Notes under the pieces: generated by a model
Told to the model about the DNA's origin: nothing
What the model saw: only the letters and a program-made list of their open reading frames with translations
Database searches by the model: none
Position numbers and translations under genes: made by a program
Shown here: piece after piece, positions 6,700 to 14,808 of the stretch
Position numbering within the stretch: position 1 is the first letter of the stretch
Layout of the letters: each line of letters opens with the position of its first letter
NCBI GenBank assembly: GCA_036721445.1
Contig: DAIMKZ010000015.1
Coordinates: 1 to 30,191, forward strand
From: UBA4055 sp036721445
Lineage (GTDB): Bacteria; UBA4055
Direction of reading: 5' to 3'
Length of the DNA: 30,191 nucleotides

Positions 6700-7425
6700 T
6701 TATAATCTTACACCAAGACCGATCTTCACTCCGAAACCGCCGGGTACAAGATATTCGTTCTTTTCAACATCGTCTATAGGAAAATTCGGGAAGATATTCT
6801 CACTGTCGGCAGTTGTGAACACTTTCTCTCCATCTTCGTTCATAAGAGCTCCGGCTGCAGTATAAGACAACTGAAGATCGAAGAACCATACTTTGTCTAT
6901 CATATAGTTGATACCCGCCATACCTTTGAAGCTTCTGGAATAGAGTTTGTATGTCTCATCGTATGAATCGCTTGTTTTATCCAAACTTAACGATTCATGA
7001 AGATAAGCTCCGCCGAAATAAACCCCGAAATCGTCAAAGAAGAATTTTTTTACTAGTCCGTACTCAAAAAAGAAAGTAGTGTGAGAATATTCGTATGCCC
7101 CGAGAGCGGGCAAATTTAAAGGATCATCATCTGTAAATCTTGTGATCTTTCCAATCTGTGTAATAGGATAATCCGAACCTATATAAAAACATGTCTGCGG
7201 GAAATCCACGAACTGACCAAGATCATACTCAAGCCTCATACTGATCAAACCGGCACCCGGTATATCATCAAGATTGTCCGGTGCGTCGGGATAGTTCTCC
7301 CAGCTTTTCATCATGTTGAAACCGCCTCCGAATACTATGTTCAGACCGATCTTTTTCTTTTCGGGCGTCTCCTGAGAGAACAGTGCAATACCGGCCACCA
7401 GACATAATAATATTATTTTTTTCAT
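6700..7425 (-). CDS. Outer-membrane beta-barrel protein
   Basis: A 241-residue protein with signal peptide MKKIILLCLVAGIALFSQ, then alternating aromatic/polar strands with Gly-rich turns (IGLNIVFGGGF, GVYFGGAYL, GLGVRL at the C-terminus), typical of small eight-strand-type barrels. It shares the barrel with residues about 320-502 of the upstream gene product. Shared landmarks are GLNI-x-x-GGG, a LEYD block, KKFF, a G-[VW]-Y-[FI]-GG block, KG-x-x-GINY, and P-x-GF-x-V-x-x-GLG. The gene starts 25 bases downstream of 7451-8959 and ends 22 bases before paralog B, so it is the middle of one operon. Its precise role is not known; it may be the outer-membrane partner of the periplasmic proteins. Confidence 0.75.
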   Translation of the reverse strand: MKKIILLCLVAGIALFSQETPEKKKIGLNIVFGGGFNMMKSWENYPDAPDNLDDIPGAGLISMRLEYDLGQFVDFPQTCFYIGSDYPITQIGKITRFTDDDPLNLPALGAYEYSHTTFFFEYGLVKKFFFDDFGVYFGGAYLHESLSLDKTSDSYDETYKLYSRSFKGMAGINYMIDKVWFFDLQLSYTAAGALMNEDGEKVFTTADSENIFPNFPIDDVEKNEYLVPGGFGVKIGLGVRL

Positions 7426-7450
7426 AACTTAACTCTCCGTATTTTCTTCG

Positions 7451-8959
7451 TTACAGTGTATAACCAAGTCCTACTCTCAGAACAAATCCGCTCGGTGTCA
7501 GCCATCCGTCTTCGCCTTCGTTCCCATCTTCATCTGTCAGTTCGCCGTGGAACCTGAAACCTGCTCCTGCGTCGAAGTAAAGGTTTTTGCTCAGGAGATA
7601 ATTGATCCCGCCTTTAACTTTACCGCCGACAGAATAATATTCAAAATCGGTATCTGTATCATCAGTATATGTCAGAGCCATATAACCTATGTCTCCCCCG
7701 ATGTACCAGCCTAATTTTCTTGTGAAAAATTTCTTTGTGATACCGAATTCAGCAATGACGGTACTGATCTTCTCTTCAGAAGGTGAAGCCTCATTCTCTC
7801 CTAACTGAGCAGTCAGAATATCAGCCGAAACATTGATGTAAAGCTCCGGGATATTTATAAATTTTGCCACATCATACTCAAGATTTATCCCTATAAAGGG
7901 ACTAATATTCTCTTCAGCATCCTCTCTAGTTTCTCCAATAGCCTGATCCCCCCAGTATTTGAAACTGCAGACACCGCCGCCGACCATAATGTTCAGTCCC
8001 ACAAGCGGATATTCATAAACCTGATCGTATTCGTTAAAAAGGTCTTCCTCTTTCTCGTTCTTCGGATTTGTAACTATAAGAAGCTGGGATACAGACTCCT
8101 GATCCTTCACTTTTCTGACCTTCATGAACCCGGTCTCAACGAATTTCTCCGCTCCTTTTGCGTCTTTCTGGAAAAATCCGACCCTGTATGCGTCATCCAT
8201 GTTCACGCCGACGTTCTTTCCGAAATTGAAAGATATCTCGTCTTTTTTAGGTTCGGCTTTGGTAACAAGAGCTTTGATCGTGAACGCGTCTATCTTTCTC
8301 ACTTCTTTTTCAAGGAAAAGAAGCATGGAATTCGTTGACGATTTGACAGCTTCGGTCCTTTTGTCTTTTTTCTTTCCGCCCAGACCGATATCGAACAGGT
8401 TTCCGAGAGCGTTCGATCCGGTAGCTCTTACGGTAGTTTCGAGTTTCGGCTGCCAGTCGGGAGCGTCCGGAGTACCTTTGTTCTCGGCTGAATAGACTTC
8501 AAGTATCACACTCAGTGTACAGGTAAAATCGTCGCTGTCCTTCTTTTTTGTGACCACGAATGTTTCGAGGGTCGGGAAAAAAATGAAGGCGCCGTTAAGG
8601 ATCTTATCAACATTTTCGCCTGTGACGAAGTTGGTGCCGTAATATTCGTTCTTTATGTCCCACTGTTTCGCGGCCCTTTCCTCTATCTTGGTCGCTGTAT
8701 ATTCCTTGACGATCGCGAAAAGCTGAGCTGGGTCAGTAACACCTGCAGGAATAGGGTTGTAATCGAATCTTCCCATACCTGTGAACTTGTCGAATATCAT
8801 CTTATAGACCAGATCAACATCCTGCTGAGTGGCCATGGCAGCTCCGGGCTGTATTACGTCAAGCTTGAACACGGAGATCGACTTCCTGTCGTATTCCTCC
8901 ATAGCCGCGCTCAGGCTGAAGACTGCAACTGCCAGACACATTATCACGAACTTCTTCAT
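7451..8959 (-). CDS. Two-domain envelope protein: periplasmic N-domain plus C-terminal beta-barrel
   Basis: A 502-residue protein with a signal peptide (MKKFVIMCLAVAVFSLSAA). The N-terminal 300 residues begin SISVFKLDVIQPGAAMATQQ and have a CsgG-like flavour (a long helix, then VDLVYKMIFDKFTGMGRFDY), with a middle segment KVRKVKDQESVSQLLIVTNP like a curli/FlgT C-terminal SH3-type fold. Residues about 320-502 are a beta-barrel homologous to the whole mature protein at 6700-7425, ending SGFVLRVGLGYTL. It is the first gene of the minus-strand operon; an AAGGGGA ribosome site lies 8 bases before the ATG. Fusion of a soluble periplasmic domain to a barrel suggests an outer-membrane protein with a periplasmic head. 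The domain reading of the N-half is tentative. Confidence 0.7.
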   Translation of the reverse strand: MKKFVIMCLAVAVFSLSAAMEEYDRKSISVFKLDVIQPGAAMATQQDVDLVYKMIFDKFTGMGRFDYNPIPAGVTDPAQLFAIVKEYTATKIEERAAKQWDIKNEYYGTNFVTGENVDKILNGAFIFFPTLETFVVTKKKDSDDFTCTLSVILEVYSAENKGTPDAPDWQPKLETTVRATGSNALGNLFDIGLGGKKKDKRTEAVKSSTNSMLLFLEKEVRKIDAFTIKALVTKAEPKKDEISFNFGKNVGVNMDDAYRVGFFQKDAKGAEKFVETGFMKVRKVKDQESVSQLLIVTNPKNEKEEDLFNEYDQVYEYPLVGLNIMVGGGVCSFKYWGDQAIGETREDAEENISPFIGINLEYDVAKFINIPELYINVSADILTAQLGENEASPSEEKISTVIAEFGITKKFFTRKLGWYIGGDIGYMALTYTDDTDTDFEYYSVGGKVKGGINYLLSKNLYFDAGAGFRFHGELTDEDGNEGEDGWLTPSGFVLRVGLGYTL

Positions 8960-9022
8960 ACTTCATCCCCTTATATTATTTCATCAGATACGATACATTA
9001 AATGTTCCGAACCTAAAATAAC

Positions 9023-9048
9023 AAAAAAATAATCAGTTGGCAAGATTA
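9023..9048 (-). terminator. Possible weak terminator after the pseudo-sulfatase gene
   Basis: On the minus strand TAATC, a 9-base loop and GATTA (plus 9030-9034 and 9044-9048) are followed by seven T. The stem is short and AT-rich and overlaps the stop codon of the gene at 9046-10518. Confidence 0.35.
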
Positions 9049-10518
9049 ATAATTTATTCTGCGGTTGAAGATTAATACATCATGATCTCTAACCGGTTCA
9101 GGATCCTCTCTTTCCGCAACCATACCGTAATAAGAATTTTCGCTGAATTTCTTAACTTCTCCCGCATTAGTTCCCAAAGCACCGTAAGAAAGCTTATAAC
9201 TGATATTGAACGTGTACTGAAAATCCTGGTAAAGACCCGCATAATATATTCTCAGAGTATCTTTCATTCCCGGTTCGACCTCTCTCGTTATCACTTTTGT
9301 ATACCTGTAATTCCTGCTTTTAAGCGAGTAGTAATTTTCCAGGCTGACGTACTCTTCGAACCGCCTTTTGGATCTTATTTCTATTTTAAATGTCCTTTTT
9401 TCTCCTGATGTGTTATTGAGAATTATATATTTGACATAATCTCCCCCGAAATACCGGGGTATAAGCTCCTCTAATTTCTCGTTGATCCCGATATTATCCG
9501 AAGTGACATCTTCCCCGGTAATTTTGTCAATTACCGAATACAGCGGAGAATGCATGAGCTTCTTATAAATTATCGAATCGTTGAACAATATCAGAGTATC
9601 TCCTGTACTTCCTGCAAAGTAATCTCTTTCCTGAACGCCGTCGCTGAAATCAAATCCCGCGAAATAGTTCCTGGGTTTGATCCTGCAGAGGTTCAAAAGA
9701 GTTCTGGACATATCCGTCACAGCAACATTAAGGCAGTCGGTATAAGGTTCTGTGCTGAATCCGCTGAACACCGTTAAGGTTTTAGACAGAGGAACTGACT
9801 GAGACGTCGAAAGCAGTACCGTTCTTAATTTCATGCCTGATCTTTCATAAAGCCTAAAAGACAATCTTTCCAGAAGGTCATTGATCCTTCTCAGATAGTG
9901 CCTGACCGCAATTTTATCTGTCATGTCCGCATAGTAAAGTATATCATTCCCTGTGTCCGCAGCAATCGATTTGTATATAGCCTCAATTCTCTTTTCATCC
10001 GAAGTTAAAACTTCTGATGTCATAAAATATTTACCGAATATTTTCTGATAAAGAGAGTCTTTAAAAAAGGCTCTTGTGATATAACCCGCATCTCTGAACT
10101 GACCCGGCATCGAACTGTTCCTCATATCTTTGCTTATCAGAGATTTAAGATCCTTATAAGGTTCACTGTCAGTGTAAAGTTTATAAGGAGGCAGGCATTC
10201 AAAAAAACTTTTAAGCGTAGCATTTCTATCCGGGGAAAGATTGTAGGTTGAAGTATAGTTCTGAGAATTAGACAACATCCGGCTCAAAAAAGGTGTTCCG
10301 GTGCTGTCAGATATTCCGATAACGTTCAGGTCGTATATGTCACAGATCAGTATCCTGTTCTTTTTCAGTATCTTAATGTCCGTTGATTTCTCTGAAGATA
10401 TTCCTTCGTCTGAAAATTCAAGAACAGGAGCTGTGTATTCAGACGTCGCAGTATCTCTAAGTATCACATACAGAACGGAAAAGATCAGAGTGAAAACAAG
10501 TATAACAAAATATTTCAT
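9046..10518 (-). CDS. Membrane-anchored degenerate sulfatase/alkaline-phosphatase-fold protein
   Basis: A 490-residue protein with one N-terminal membrane anchor (residues 4-20). Its layout follows the sulfatase fold: RILICDIYDLNVIGISD and TPFLSRMLSN (55-84, compare the 'ISIDTLRAD...TPNLDRLA' opening), LSPDRNATLKSFFECLPP (94-111, at the place of the nucleophile loop), FRDAGYITRAFF (141-152, compare 'LKEAGYRTAAF'), LLERLSFRLYERSGMKLRTV (215-234), NVAVTDMSRTLLNLCRI (264-280, compare 'DVAPTLLDLAGI'), then a YKKL and SPLYSVIDKITGED region like the 'LYDLEADP' end. The metal-binding DHG motif after the central strand is replaced by TSQS (238-241), and no C-x-P-S-R nucleophile is seen, so it is probably inactive. 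It is the last gene after metK and a barrel gene (gap 11 bases). The fold call is my own reading by eye. Confidence 0.55.
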   Translation of the reverse strand: MKYFVILVFTLIFSVLYVILRDTATSEYTAPVLEFSDEGISSEKSTDIKILKKNRILICDIYDLNVIGISDSTGTPFLSRMLSNSQNYTSTYNLSPDRNATLKSFFECLPPYKLYTDSEPYKDLKSLISKDMRNSSMPGQFRDAGYITRAFFKDSLYQKIFGKYFMTSEVLTSDEKRIEAIYKSIAADTGNDILYYADMTDKIAVRHYLRRINDLLERLSFRLYERSGMKLRTVLLSTSQSVPLSKTLTVFSGFSTEPYTDCLNVAVTDMSRTLLNLCRIKPRNYFAGFDFSDGVQERDYFAGSTGDTLILFNDSIIYKKLMHSPLYSVIDKITGEDVTSDNIGINEKLEELIPRYFGGDYVKYIILNNTSGEKRTFKIEIRSKRRFEEYVSLENYYSLKSRNYRYTKVITREVEPGMKDTLRIYYAGLYQDFQYTFNISYKLSYGALGTNAGEVKKFSENSYYGMVAEREDPEPVRDHDVLIFNRRINY

Positions 10519-10529
10519 CCGTCAATATC

Positions 10530-11072
10530 TCAGAATTGGAATATAATGCCGACCGCATGCATGGGGCTGACATCTTCGTCAAGGTCGAATTCAAGGGGCA
10601 TTCTGGCCTTCATCGAATAAAACACTCCCACGTCAAAGGAGAAAATATATTCTGCGTTAAATTTGCCCGTAAGATGATTCAGCCTGAAGCCCTTGGAGAT
10701 CTTATCGTAATCTTCCACATCATCGTTGGCTGAGAACCCGAGTCCGCCCGTAAAAATCCACGTTCTCGCTCTTTTGGTAAAACGGTATGCTATACCTGCA
10801 GTTATATCAGCTTTTTCTTTAAATGAGCTTCCCGATTCAGAATAAGCGCTTTCAATAAAGAAACCTGCTTTCTTACCAAAATAATGAGTAAATTCAACAG
10901 ATCCGTTCTTAATGTCAGCAGGAAAAAGTGTATATGAAGCGCACAGCTTGTTCGACTTGTGATCCCTGAAGACAGATTCGTCAGCTTCCCTCCTTTCTTC
11001 AAAAAGATCGAACTCGCCCGGAAAAACCGATGCAAATATACAAATAATAAAAATACCTGTCAGATACCTCAT
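10530..11072 (-). CDS. Small outer-membrane beta-barrel protein
   Basis: A 180-residue protein with signal peptide MRYLTGIFIICIFASVFPG. The body has alternating-strand signatures (KLCASYTLFPA, KAGFFIESAY, ADITAGIAYRF, ARTWIFTGGLGFS, FDVGVFYSMKA) and ends in a C-terminal phenylalanine (MHAVGIIFQF), the usual outer-membrane insertion signal. It lies between metK (8 bases upstream) and the degenerate sulfatase gene (11 bases downstream), so the three are probably cotranscribed. No closer family assignment is possible from the sequence. It may be a structural or sensory porin-like protein of the outer membrane. Confidence 0.65.
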   Translation of the reverse strand: MRYLTGIFIICIFASVFPGEFDLFEERREADESVFRDHKSNKLCASYTLFPADIKNGSVEFTHYFGKKAGFFIESAYSESGSSFKEKADITAGIAYRFTKRARTWIFTGGLGFSANDDVEDYDKISKGFRLNHLTGKFNAEYIFSFDVGVFYSMKARMPLEFDLDEDVSPMHAVGIIFQF

Positions 11073-11080
11073 CTAAACCT

Positions 11081-12247
11081 CTAGGAGTGAAGTTTATTTA
11101 CCATATCGAGTTTTTCCCATGAGAACCCGTCTCTCCCGAAATGTCCGTATGCCGCAGTAGCTTTGAATACGGGTTTGTTCAGCTGAAGTTGTCTGATTAT
11201 GCCTTTTGGTGTCAGGTCGAAATGCTTTCTGATCATTTTAACGATCTCTTCACCTGATATCTTTCCGGTTCTGAATGTTTCAGCCATGATAGATACAGGC
11301 TCAGGTACGCCGATCGCGTAAGCCAGCTGTATCTCCAGTTTCTGGGCGAATCCGGCGGCCACTATATTTTTTGCTATATATCTTGCCATATAAGCGGCAG
11401 ATCTGTCCACTTTTGTGGCGTCTTTACCGCTGAACGCTCCGCCGCCGTGCCTTGCATATCCGCCGTACGTGTCAACAATTATCTTCCTGCCGGTCAGCCC
11501 TGTATCGCCCATTGGTCCGCCTGTCACAAATCTGCCGGTCGGGTTAATGTGGATCTTATATTTCCCTTTCACCAGATTCTCCGGCAGCACAGGTTTTATG
11601 ACTTTCTCAAGTATCTCTTTCTCTATCTGAGCGTGTTCTTTTTTCAATTGGGCGGCTGTAGGATGATCATTACCGAAAAGTGGATCGTGCTGGGTAGAGA
11701 TCACGACCGTATCCACCGATTCCGGTACCCAGTTTTTGTAATTTATCGTGACCTGTGACTTTCCGTCCGGCCTTAAGAATCCTATCTGTCCTTTTTTTCT
11801 GCACTCAGTCAGTTTTTGTGTAAGCTGGTGGGCGAGAGTTATCGGAAGAGGCATGAATTCCGGGGTCTCATCGCATGCGAAACCGAACATCATCCCCTGG
11901 TCCCCGGCACCGTCCCTGTCAACGCCCATAGCTATATCGCCGCTCTGCTGGTCGATTGTCGAAATGACACCGCATGTATTGTAGTCAAAACCCTTATAAG
12001 AATGATCGTATCCTATCTCCTTCACCGTGTTCCTGACCACTGAAGGTATGTCAATATATGTATCGGTCGTCATTTCACCTCCGACGACAACAAGTCCCGT
12101 GGTAACGAAAGTTTCGATCGCAACTCTGCTCTTAGGGTCGTCTCTCAGTGCAGCGTCAAGAATTGAGTCCGATATCTGATCGGCTATCTTATCCGGATGG
12201 CCCTCGGTCACCGATTCACTAGAAAATAAAAAATTACCGTACTTCAT
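11081..12247 (-). CDS. metK: S-adenosylmethionine synthase
   Basis: A 388-residue enzyme that makes S-adenosylmethionine from methionine and ATP in the cytoplasm, using Mg2+ and K+. Signature motifs are intact: GHPDKIADQISD (16-27), the ATP-binding GAGDQGMMFG (113-122), and the phosphate-binding loop GGGAFSGKD (268-276) followed by KVDRSAAY. Length is normal for the bacterial family. No S-box or other SAM-riboswitch-like structure is visible in the 35 bases before it, and upstream lies a barrel gene in the same orientation, so the two may share a transcript. Downstream are a barrel gene and a pseudo-sulfatase gene with very short gaps, an unusual setting for this housekeeping gene. Confidence 0.97.
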   Translation of the reverse strand: MKYGNFLFSSESVTEGHPDKIADQISDSILDAALRDDPKSRVAIETFVTTGLVVVGGEMTTDTYIDIPSVVRNTVKEIGYDHSYKGFDYNTCGVISTIDQQSGDIAMGVDRDGAGDQGMMFGFACDETPEFMPLPITLAHQLTQKLTECRKKGQIGFLRPDGKSQVTINYKNWVPESVDTVVISTQHDPLFGNDHPTAAQLKKEHAQIEKEILEKVIKPVLPENLVKGKYKIHINPTGRFVTGGPMGDTGLTGRKIIVDTYGGYARHGGGAFSGKDATKVDRSAAYMARYIAKNIVAAGFAQKLEIQLAYAIGVPEPVSIMAETFRTGKISGEEIVKMIRKHFDLTPKGIIRQLQLNKPVFKATAAYGHFGRDGFSWEKLDMVNKLHS

Positions 12248-12282
12248 CTGCTCTTTCCCGTTAGTTTATAATCAATCTTAAA

Positions 12283-12918
12283 TTATTTTATAAAAAATCT
12301 TACGCCGACCCTCGACATTATTCCGCTCATATCATACTCTGTAGTGATACCGTTGTCGTCGTCAAAGCTCGGTTTTGAGTAGTGGTACGCCAGCTCGCCG
12401 AAGACTTCCGATCTTGCACCAAGATCGTACATAACACCGCCTCCGAGCCTCCAGTTGAAGTCAAAAGCCAAGGTAGATTCCTCTTTTGTATCGATCTCTG
12501 AACCGTCATTTGAATCGTAAGCTTTCATGGAAGCATAGAGCATTTCAGCTCCCAGTCCGCCCAAAGCGAACCATTTGAGTTTGCCGCCAAGAGGGAATTT
12601 TGCCGTAATTGCGACCATCACCGGAAAGTCATATATCGTTATCTCTCCGAGGTCTCTGTACTGAGTACCTACAACAGTGTTATCATACTGTTCAACTTCT
12701 CCTACATAATCCTTATCCGTAAACTCCTTCTTGAACCAGTCGAGACTGACTCCCACATCAAGATTAGTGTCAATATGGTATCCGTACTCGAACCCGAGGT
12801 CAAAACCACCGTCACAGGCCTGAGGAAAGAACATACCCGCTTTTATAGCTCCCATATTCCTCTGACCGAAGAGTCCCAGCGCTGCGGTCATCATTATCAG
12901 AACAAGCATCTTTTTCAT
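12283..12918 (-). CDS. Outer-membrane beta-barrel protein
   Basis: A 211-residue protein starting MKKMLVLIMMTAALGLFGQ, a classic signal peptide. The ATG at 12918 is chosen because GGAGG lies 7 bases upstream; an upstream in-frame extension (to 12960) lacks a ribosome site and would bury the signal peptide. The mature part shows barrel strands (GAIKAGMFFPQ, FDLGFEYGYHI, DVGVSLDWF, KLKWFALGGLGAEML, FDFNWRLGGGVMYD, GELAYHY, SRVGVRFFIK), resembling the OmpA-type or DUF-like outer-membrane barrels. It precedes metK by 35 bases. Confidence 0.75.
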   Translation of the reverse strand: MKKMLVLIMMTAALGLFGQRNMGAIKAGMFFPQACDGGFDLGFEYGYHIDTNLDVGVSLDWFKKEFTDKDYVGEVEQYDNTVVGTQYRDLGEITIYDFPVMVAITAKFPLGGKLKWFALGGLGAEMLYASMKAYDSNDGSEIDTKEESTLAFDFNWRLGGGVMYDLGARSEVFGELAYHYSKPSFDDDNGITTEYDMSGIMSRVGVRFFIK

Positions 12919-13008
12919 AATCATCCTCCAGAATTTTTTCAGTAAGCAAATATAACACATTTAGGATATATTTCAAACTGTTTAATAGTTAATATACCTG
13001 CGGAATAT

Positions 13009-13350
13009 TTAAAAGTTCGATTCAGCCGCTACAAACTCAATGTTTTTAAGCGCGGAAGGCTTTTTAACTGTCACTTTAGCGGAAGTAGTTCTGCCGTCAT
13101 TTCTGAAGATATCAAGTATCTTCTCCGAAAGACTTTCAAGAAGATAGTACCTGTTTTCTTTCGCAGTACGGATCACTTTCCTTACCACTTCCGAATAATC
13201 ATAAGCGTAACTCAGATCGTCAGAAACTGCAGCCTGAGCGGCGTCGTATTCGAATTCAATGTCGACAAATATACCCTGACAGTTTGTTCTTTCATGGTCC
13301 TGTGTACCTACTTTCGCCTGTATCTCAATTCCTTTTAGTATAATCTTCAT
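13009..13350 (-). CDS. folB: Dihydroneopterin aldolase
   Basis: A 113-residue enzyme converting 7,8-dihydroneopterin to 6-hydroxymethyl-7,8-dihydropterin and glycolaldehyde in folate synthesis. The family layout is complete: IILKGIEIQAKVGTQDHER (strand and active-site loop, with Gly and Glu), VDIEFEYDAAQAA, DDLSYAYDYSEV, RYYLLESLSEKI (active-site Glu), and the C-terminal VTVKKPSAL containing the catalytic lysine. The usual H-G-V-Y at the N-terminal loop reads K-V-G-T-Q, so the loop tyrosine is replaced by glutamine. Start is 12 bases after the SDR stop. It is the last gene of the folE-SDR-folB operon; no terminator was recognised after it. Confidence 0.88.
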   Translation of the reverse strand: MKIILKGIEIQAKVGTQDHERTNCQGIFVDIEFEYDAAQAAVSDDLSYAYDYSEVVRKVIRTAKENRYYLLESLSEKILDIFRNDGRTTSAKVTVKKPSALKNIEFVAAESNF

Positions 13351-13362
13351 CCCGCAATCCGG

Positions 13363-14091
13363 TTATTTAATGTTTTCTCCGCCGTCAACAAAAATGATCT
13401 GACCGGTTATAAAGCCGTTCTTAAGAAGGAACATTGCAGTGGATACTATATCTTCCGGCGTCCCTGACCTTCCGAGAAGGTTTCTGCTCTCCAGCCTTTC
13501 TACATATTCCGGCGTCTCGTTCTCGGCAGGCATAACGATACCCGGACATATTCCGTTGACCCGTATAGCCGGGGCGAATTCAACAGCGGCCATAGAGGTC
13601 AGCTCTTTAAGCGCTGTCCTGGAAATAATGTAGGCTGCATAAACATTCTGACTGACCGACACCTTCGTATCCAGAATGTTTATGATATTTCCGCCGGTGC
13701 AAAACTTTGAGAACTCCTTTATCATGAAGAACGGCGCTTTGTAATTCACGCTTATCAGTTCGTCGAACATCTTCAGGCCTGTATCTCTGATCGGTCCCCG
13801 TATGAATAAGGACGCGGAATTTATAAGAACGGAAAGGTGAGGAAAAGAATCAAAGGCCGCCCTTATAAGTTCCTGAATGAAATTTATGTCCCTGAGATCG
13901 CCTTTGAACATAGCGCATTCTCTGCCCAGCGATCTTATCTTTCCTCTTGTCTCTATAGCTTCATCTTCCGAAGTGTTGTAATGCAGCGCAATGTCGTAGC
14001 CTTCCGCCGCAAGACCAAGCGCAAGGGAGGCACCGATTCTTTTCGCTCCTCCGGTTATCAGAGCCGCTTTTTTTTCAGGGGATCTTTCCAT
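13363..14091 (-). CDS. Pteridine-reductase-like short-chain dehydrogenase/reductase
   Basis: A 242-residue classical SDR. TGGAKRIG (13-20) is the Rossmann dinucleotide loop; NSAS (91-94) is the structural motif. The region NILDTKVSVSQNVYAAYIISRTALKELT reads like Leishmania PTR1 and bacterial FolM, with D141 (in place of the usual Ser) and Tyr154. The catalytic lysine of Y-x-x-x-K is an arginine (R158). It lies 1 base after folE and 12 bases before folB, so it probably reduces a pterin or dihydrofolate with NADPH. This could stand in for dihydrofolate reductase, which is not seen in the window. The role is inferred from context and resemblance. Confidence 0.8.
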   Translation of the reverse strand: MERSPEKKAALITGGAKRIGASLALGLAAEGYDIALHYNTSEDEAIETRGKIRSLGRECAMFKGDLRDINFIQELIRAAFDSFPHLSVLINSASLFIRGPIRDTGLKMFDELISVNYKAPFFMIKEFSKFCTGGNIINILDTKVSVSQNVYAAYIISRTALKELTSMAAVEFAPAIRVNGICPGIVMPAENETPEYVERLESRNLLGRSGTPEDIVSTAMFLLKNGFITGQIIFVDGGENIK

Positions 14092-14092
14092 G

Positions 14093-14659
14093 TCATTTAC
14101 CTATCAGGCTCAAGAACTCGGCTCTGGCAGCTCCGTCGTCCCTGAAGCAACCCAGCATGCAGGACGTGGTCATTACTGAGTTCTGTTTTTCAACACCCCT
14201 CATCATCATGCAGAGGTGCTGAGCTTCGATAACGACACCGACTCCTTCTGCGGAAGTGTATTTCATTACTGTTTCCGCGATCTGTCTCACAAGGTTCTCC
14301 TGAATCTGTAACCGGCGCGAAAAGACATCAACCAGTCTTGCGATCTTTGACAAACCGATCACTTTACCTTTCGGAATGTAAGCAACATGACACTTCCCGA
14401 AGAAAGGCAGAAGATGATGCTCGCAAAGTGAATATAATTCAATATTCTTTACAATGACCATATCGTCGTTGTCAGTTGAAAACACAGCTCCGTTGACGAT
14501 CGTATCCACATCCTCGCCATATCCTTTTGTAAGGAAGCTGAATGCTTTAGCCGCTCTTGCAGGCGTTTTTAACAGGCCTTCTCTTTCCCTGTCCTCACCT
14601 ACGGTATCCAATATTCTTCCCATGATCTCCGTTAAATCCTCTATTCTGCCGTCGCTCAT
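14093..14659 (-). CDS. folE: GTP cyclohydrolase I
   Basis: A 188-residue enzyme converting GTP to 7,8-dihydroneopterin triphosphate, the first step to folate. Zn ligands are visible: C79 and H82 (SLCEHHLLPFFGK) and C150 (AQHLCMMMRG). Core motifs GLSKIARLVDVFSRRLQIQE and QHLCMMMRGVEKQNSVMTTS are intact. Length is typical for the type IA enzyme. A GGAGAAG ribosome site precedes the start by about 6 bases. It opens a three-gene operon, with SDR start 1 base after its stop, and is divergent from hprK. Confidence 0.96.
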   Translation of the reverse strand: MSDGRIEDLTEIMGRILDTVGEDREREGLLKTPARAAKAFSFLTKGYGEDVDTIVNGAVFSTDNDDMVIVKNIELYSLCEHHLLPFFGKCHVAYIPKGKVIGLSKIARLVDVFSRRLQIQENLVRQIAETVMKYTSAEGVGVVIEAQHLCMMMRGVEKQNSVMTTSCMLGCFRDDGAARAEFLSLIGK

Positions 14660-14748
14660 ATCTTACTTCTCCAGATTTGTTGCAATTTAAATATACTTCG
14701 AGCTTTTTACAAATCAATTTTATTCGAATAATAAATTAATTATTTATG

Positions 14749-14777
14749 TTGTATTATCGGCCGTTCGTACTTAAATT
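14749..14777 (+). promoter_or_regulatory. Candidate promoter for the hprK operon
   Basis: TTGTAT (14749-14754), a 17-base spacer and TAAATT (14772-14777) are followed by a GGGAG ribosome site and the ATG at 14809. Match to sigma-70 consensus is modest (3/6 and 4/6). The intergenic region to folE (149 bases) must hold the promoters of both operons. Confidence 0.35.
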
Positions 14778-14808
14778 TTACAGGATATATCTAATGGGAG
14801 TTTTTATA

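Noticed and set aside
12248..12282. SAM riboswitch before metK
   Set aside because: The gap is only 35 bases and shows no S-box-like helices; the upstream coding gene runs right up to it.
14746..14808. Upstream in-frame start of hprK
   Set aside because: It lacks a ribosome site and overlaps the candidate promoter; the ATG at 14809 has GGGAG at the right distance.
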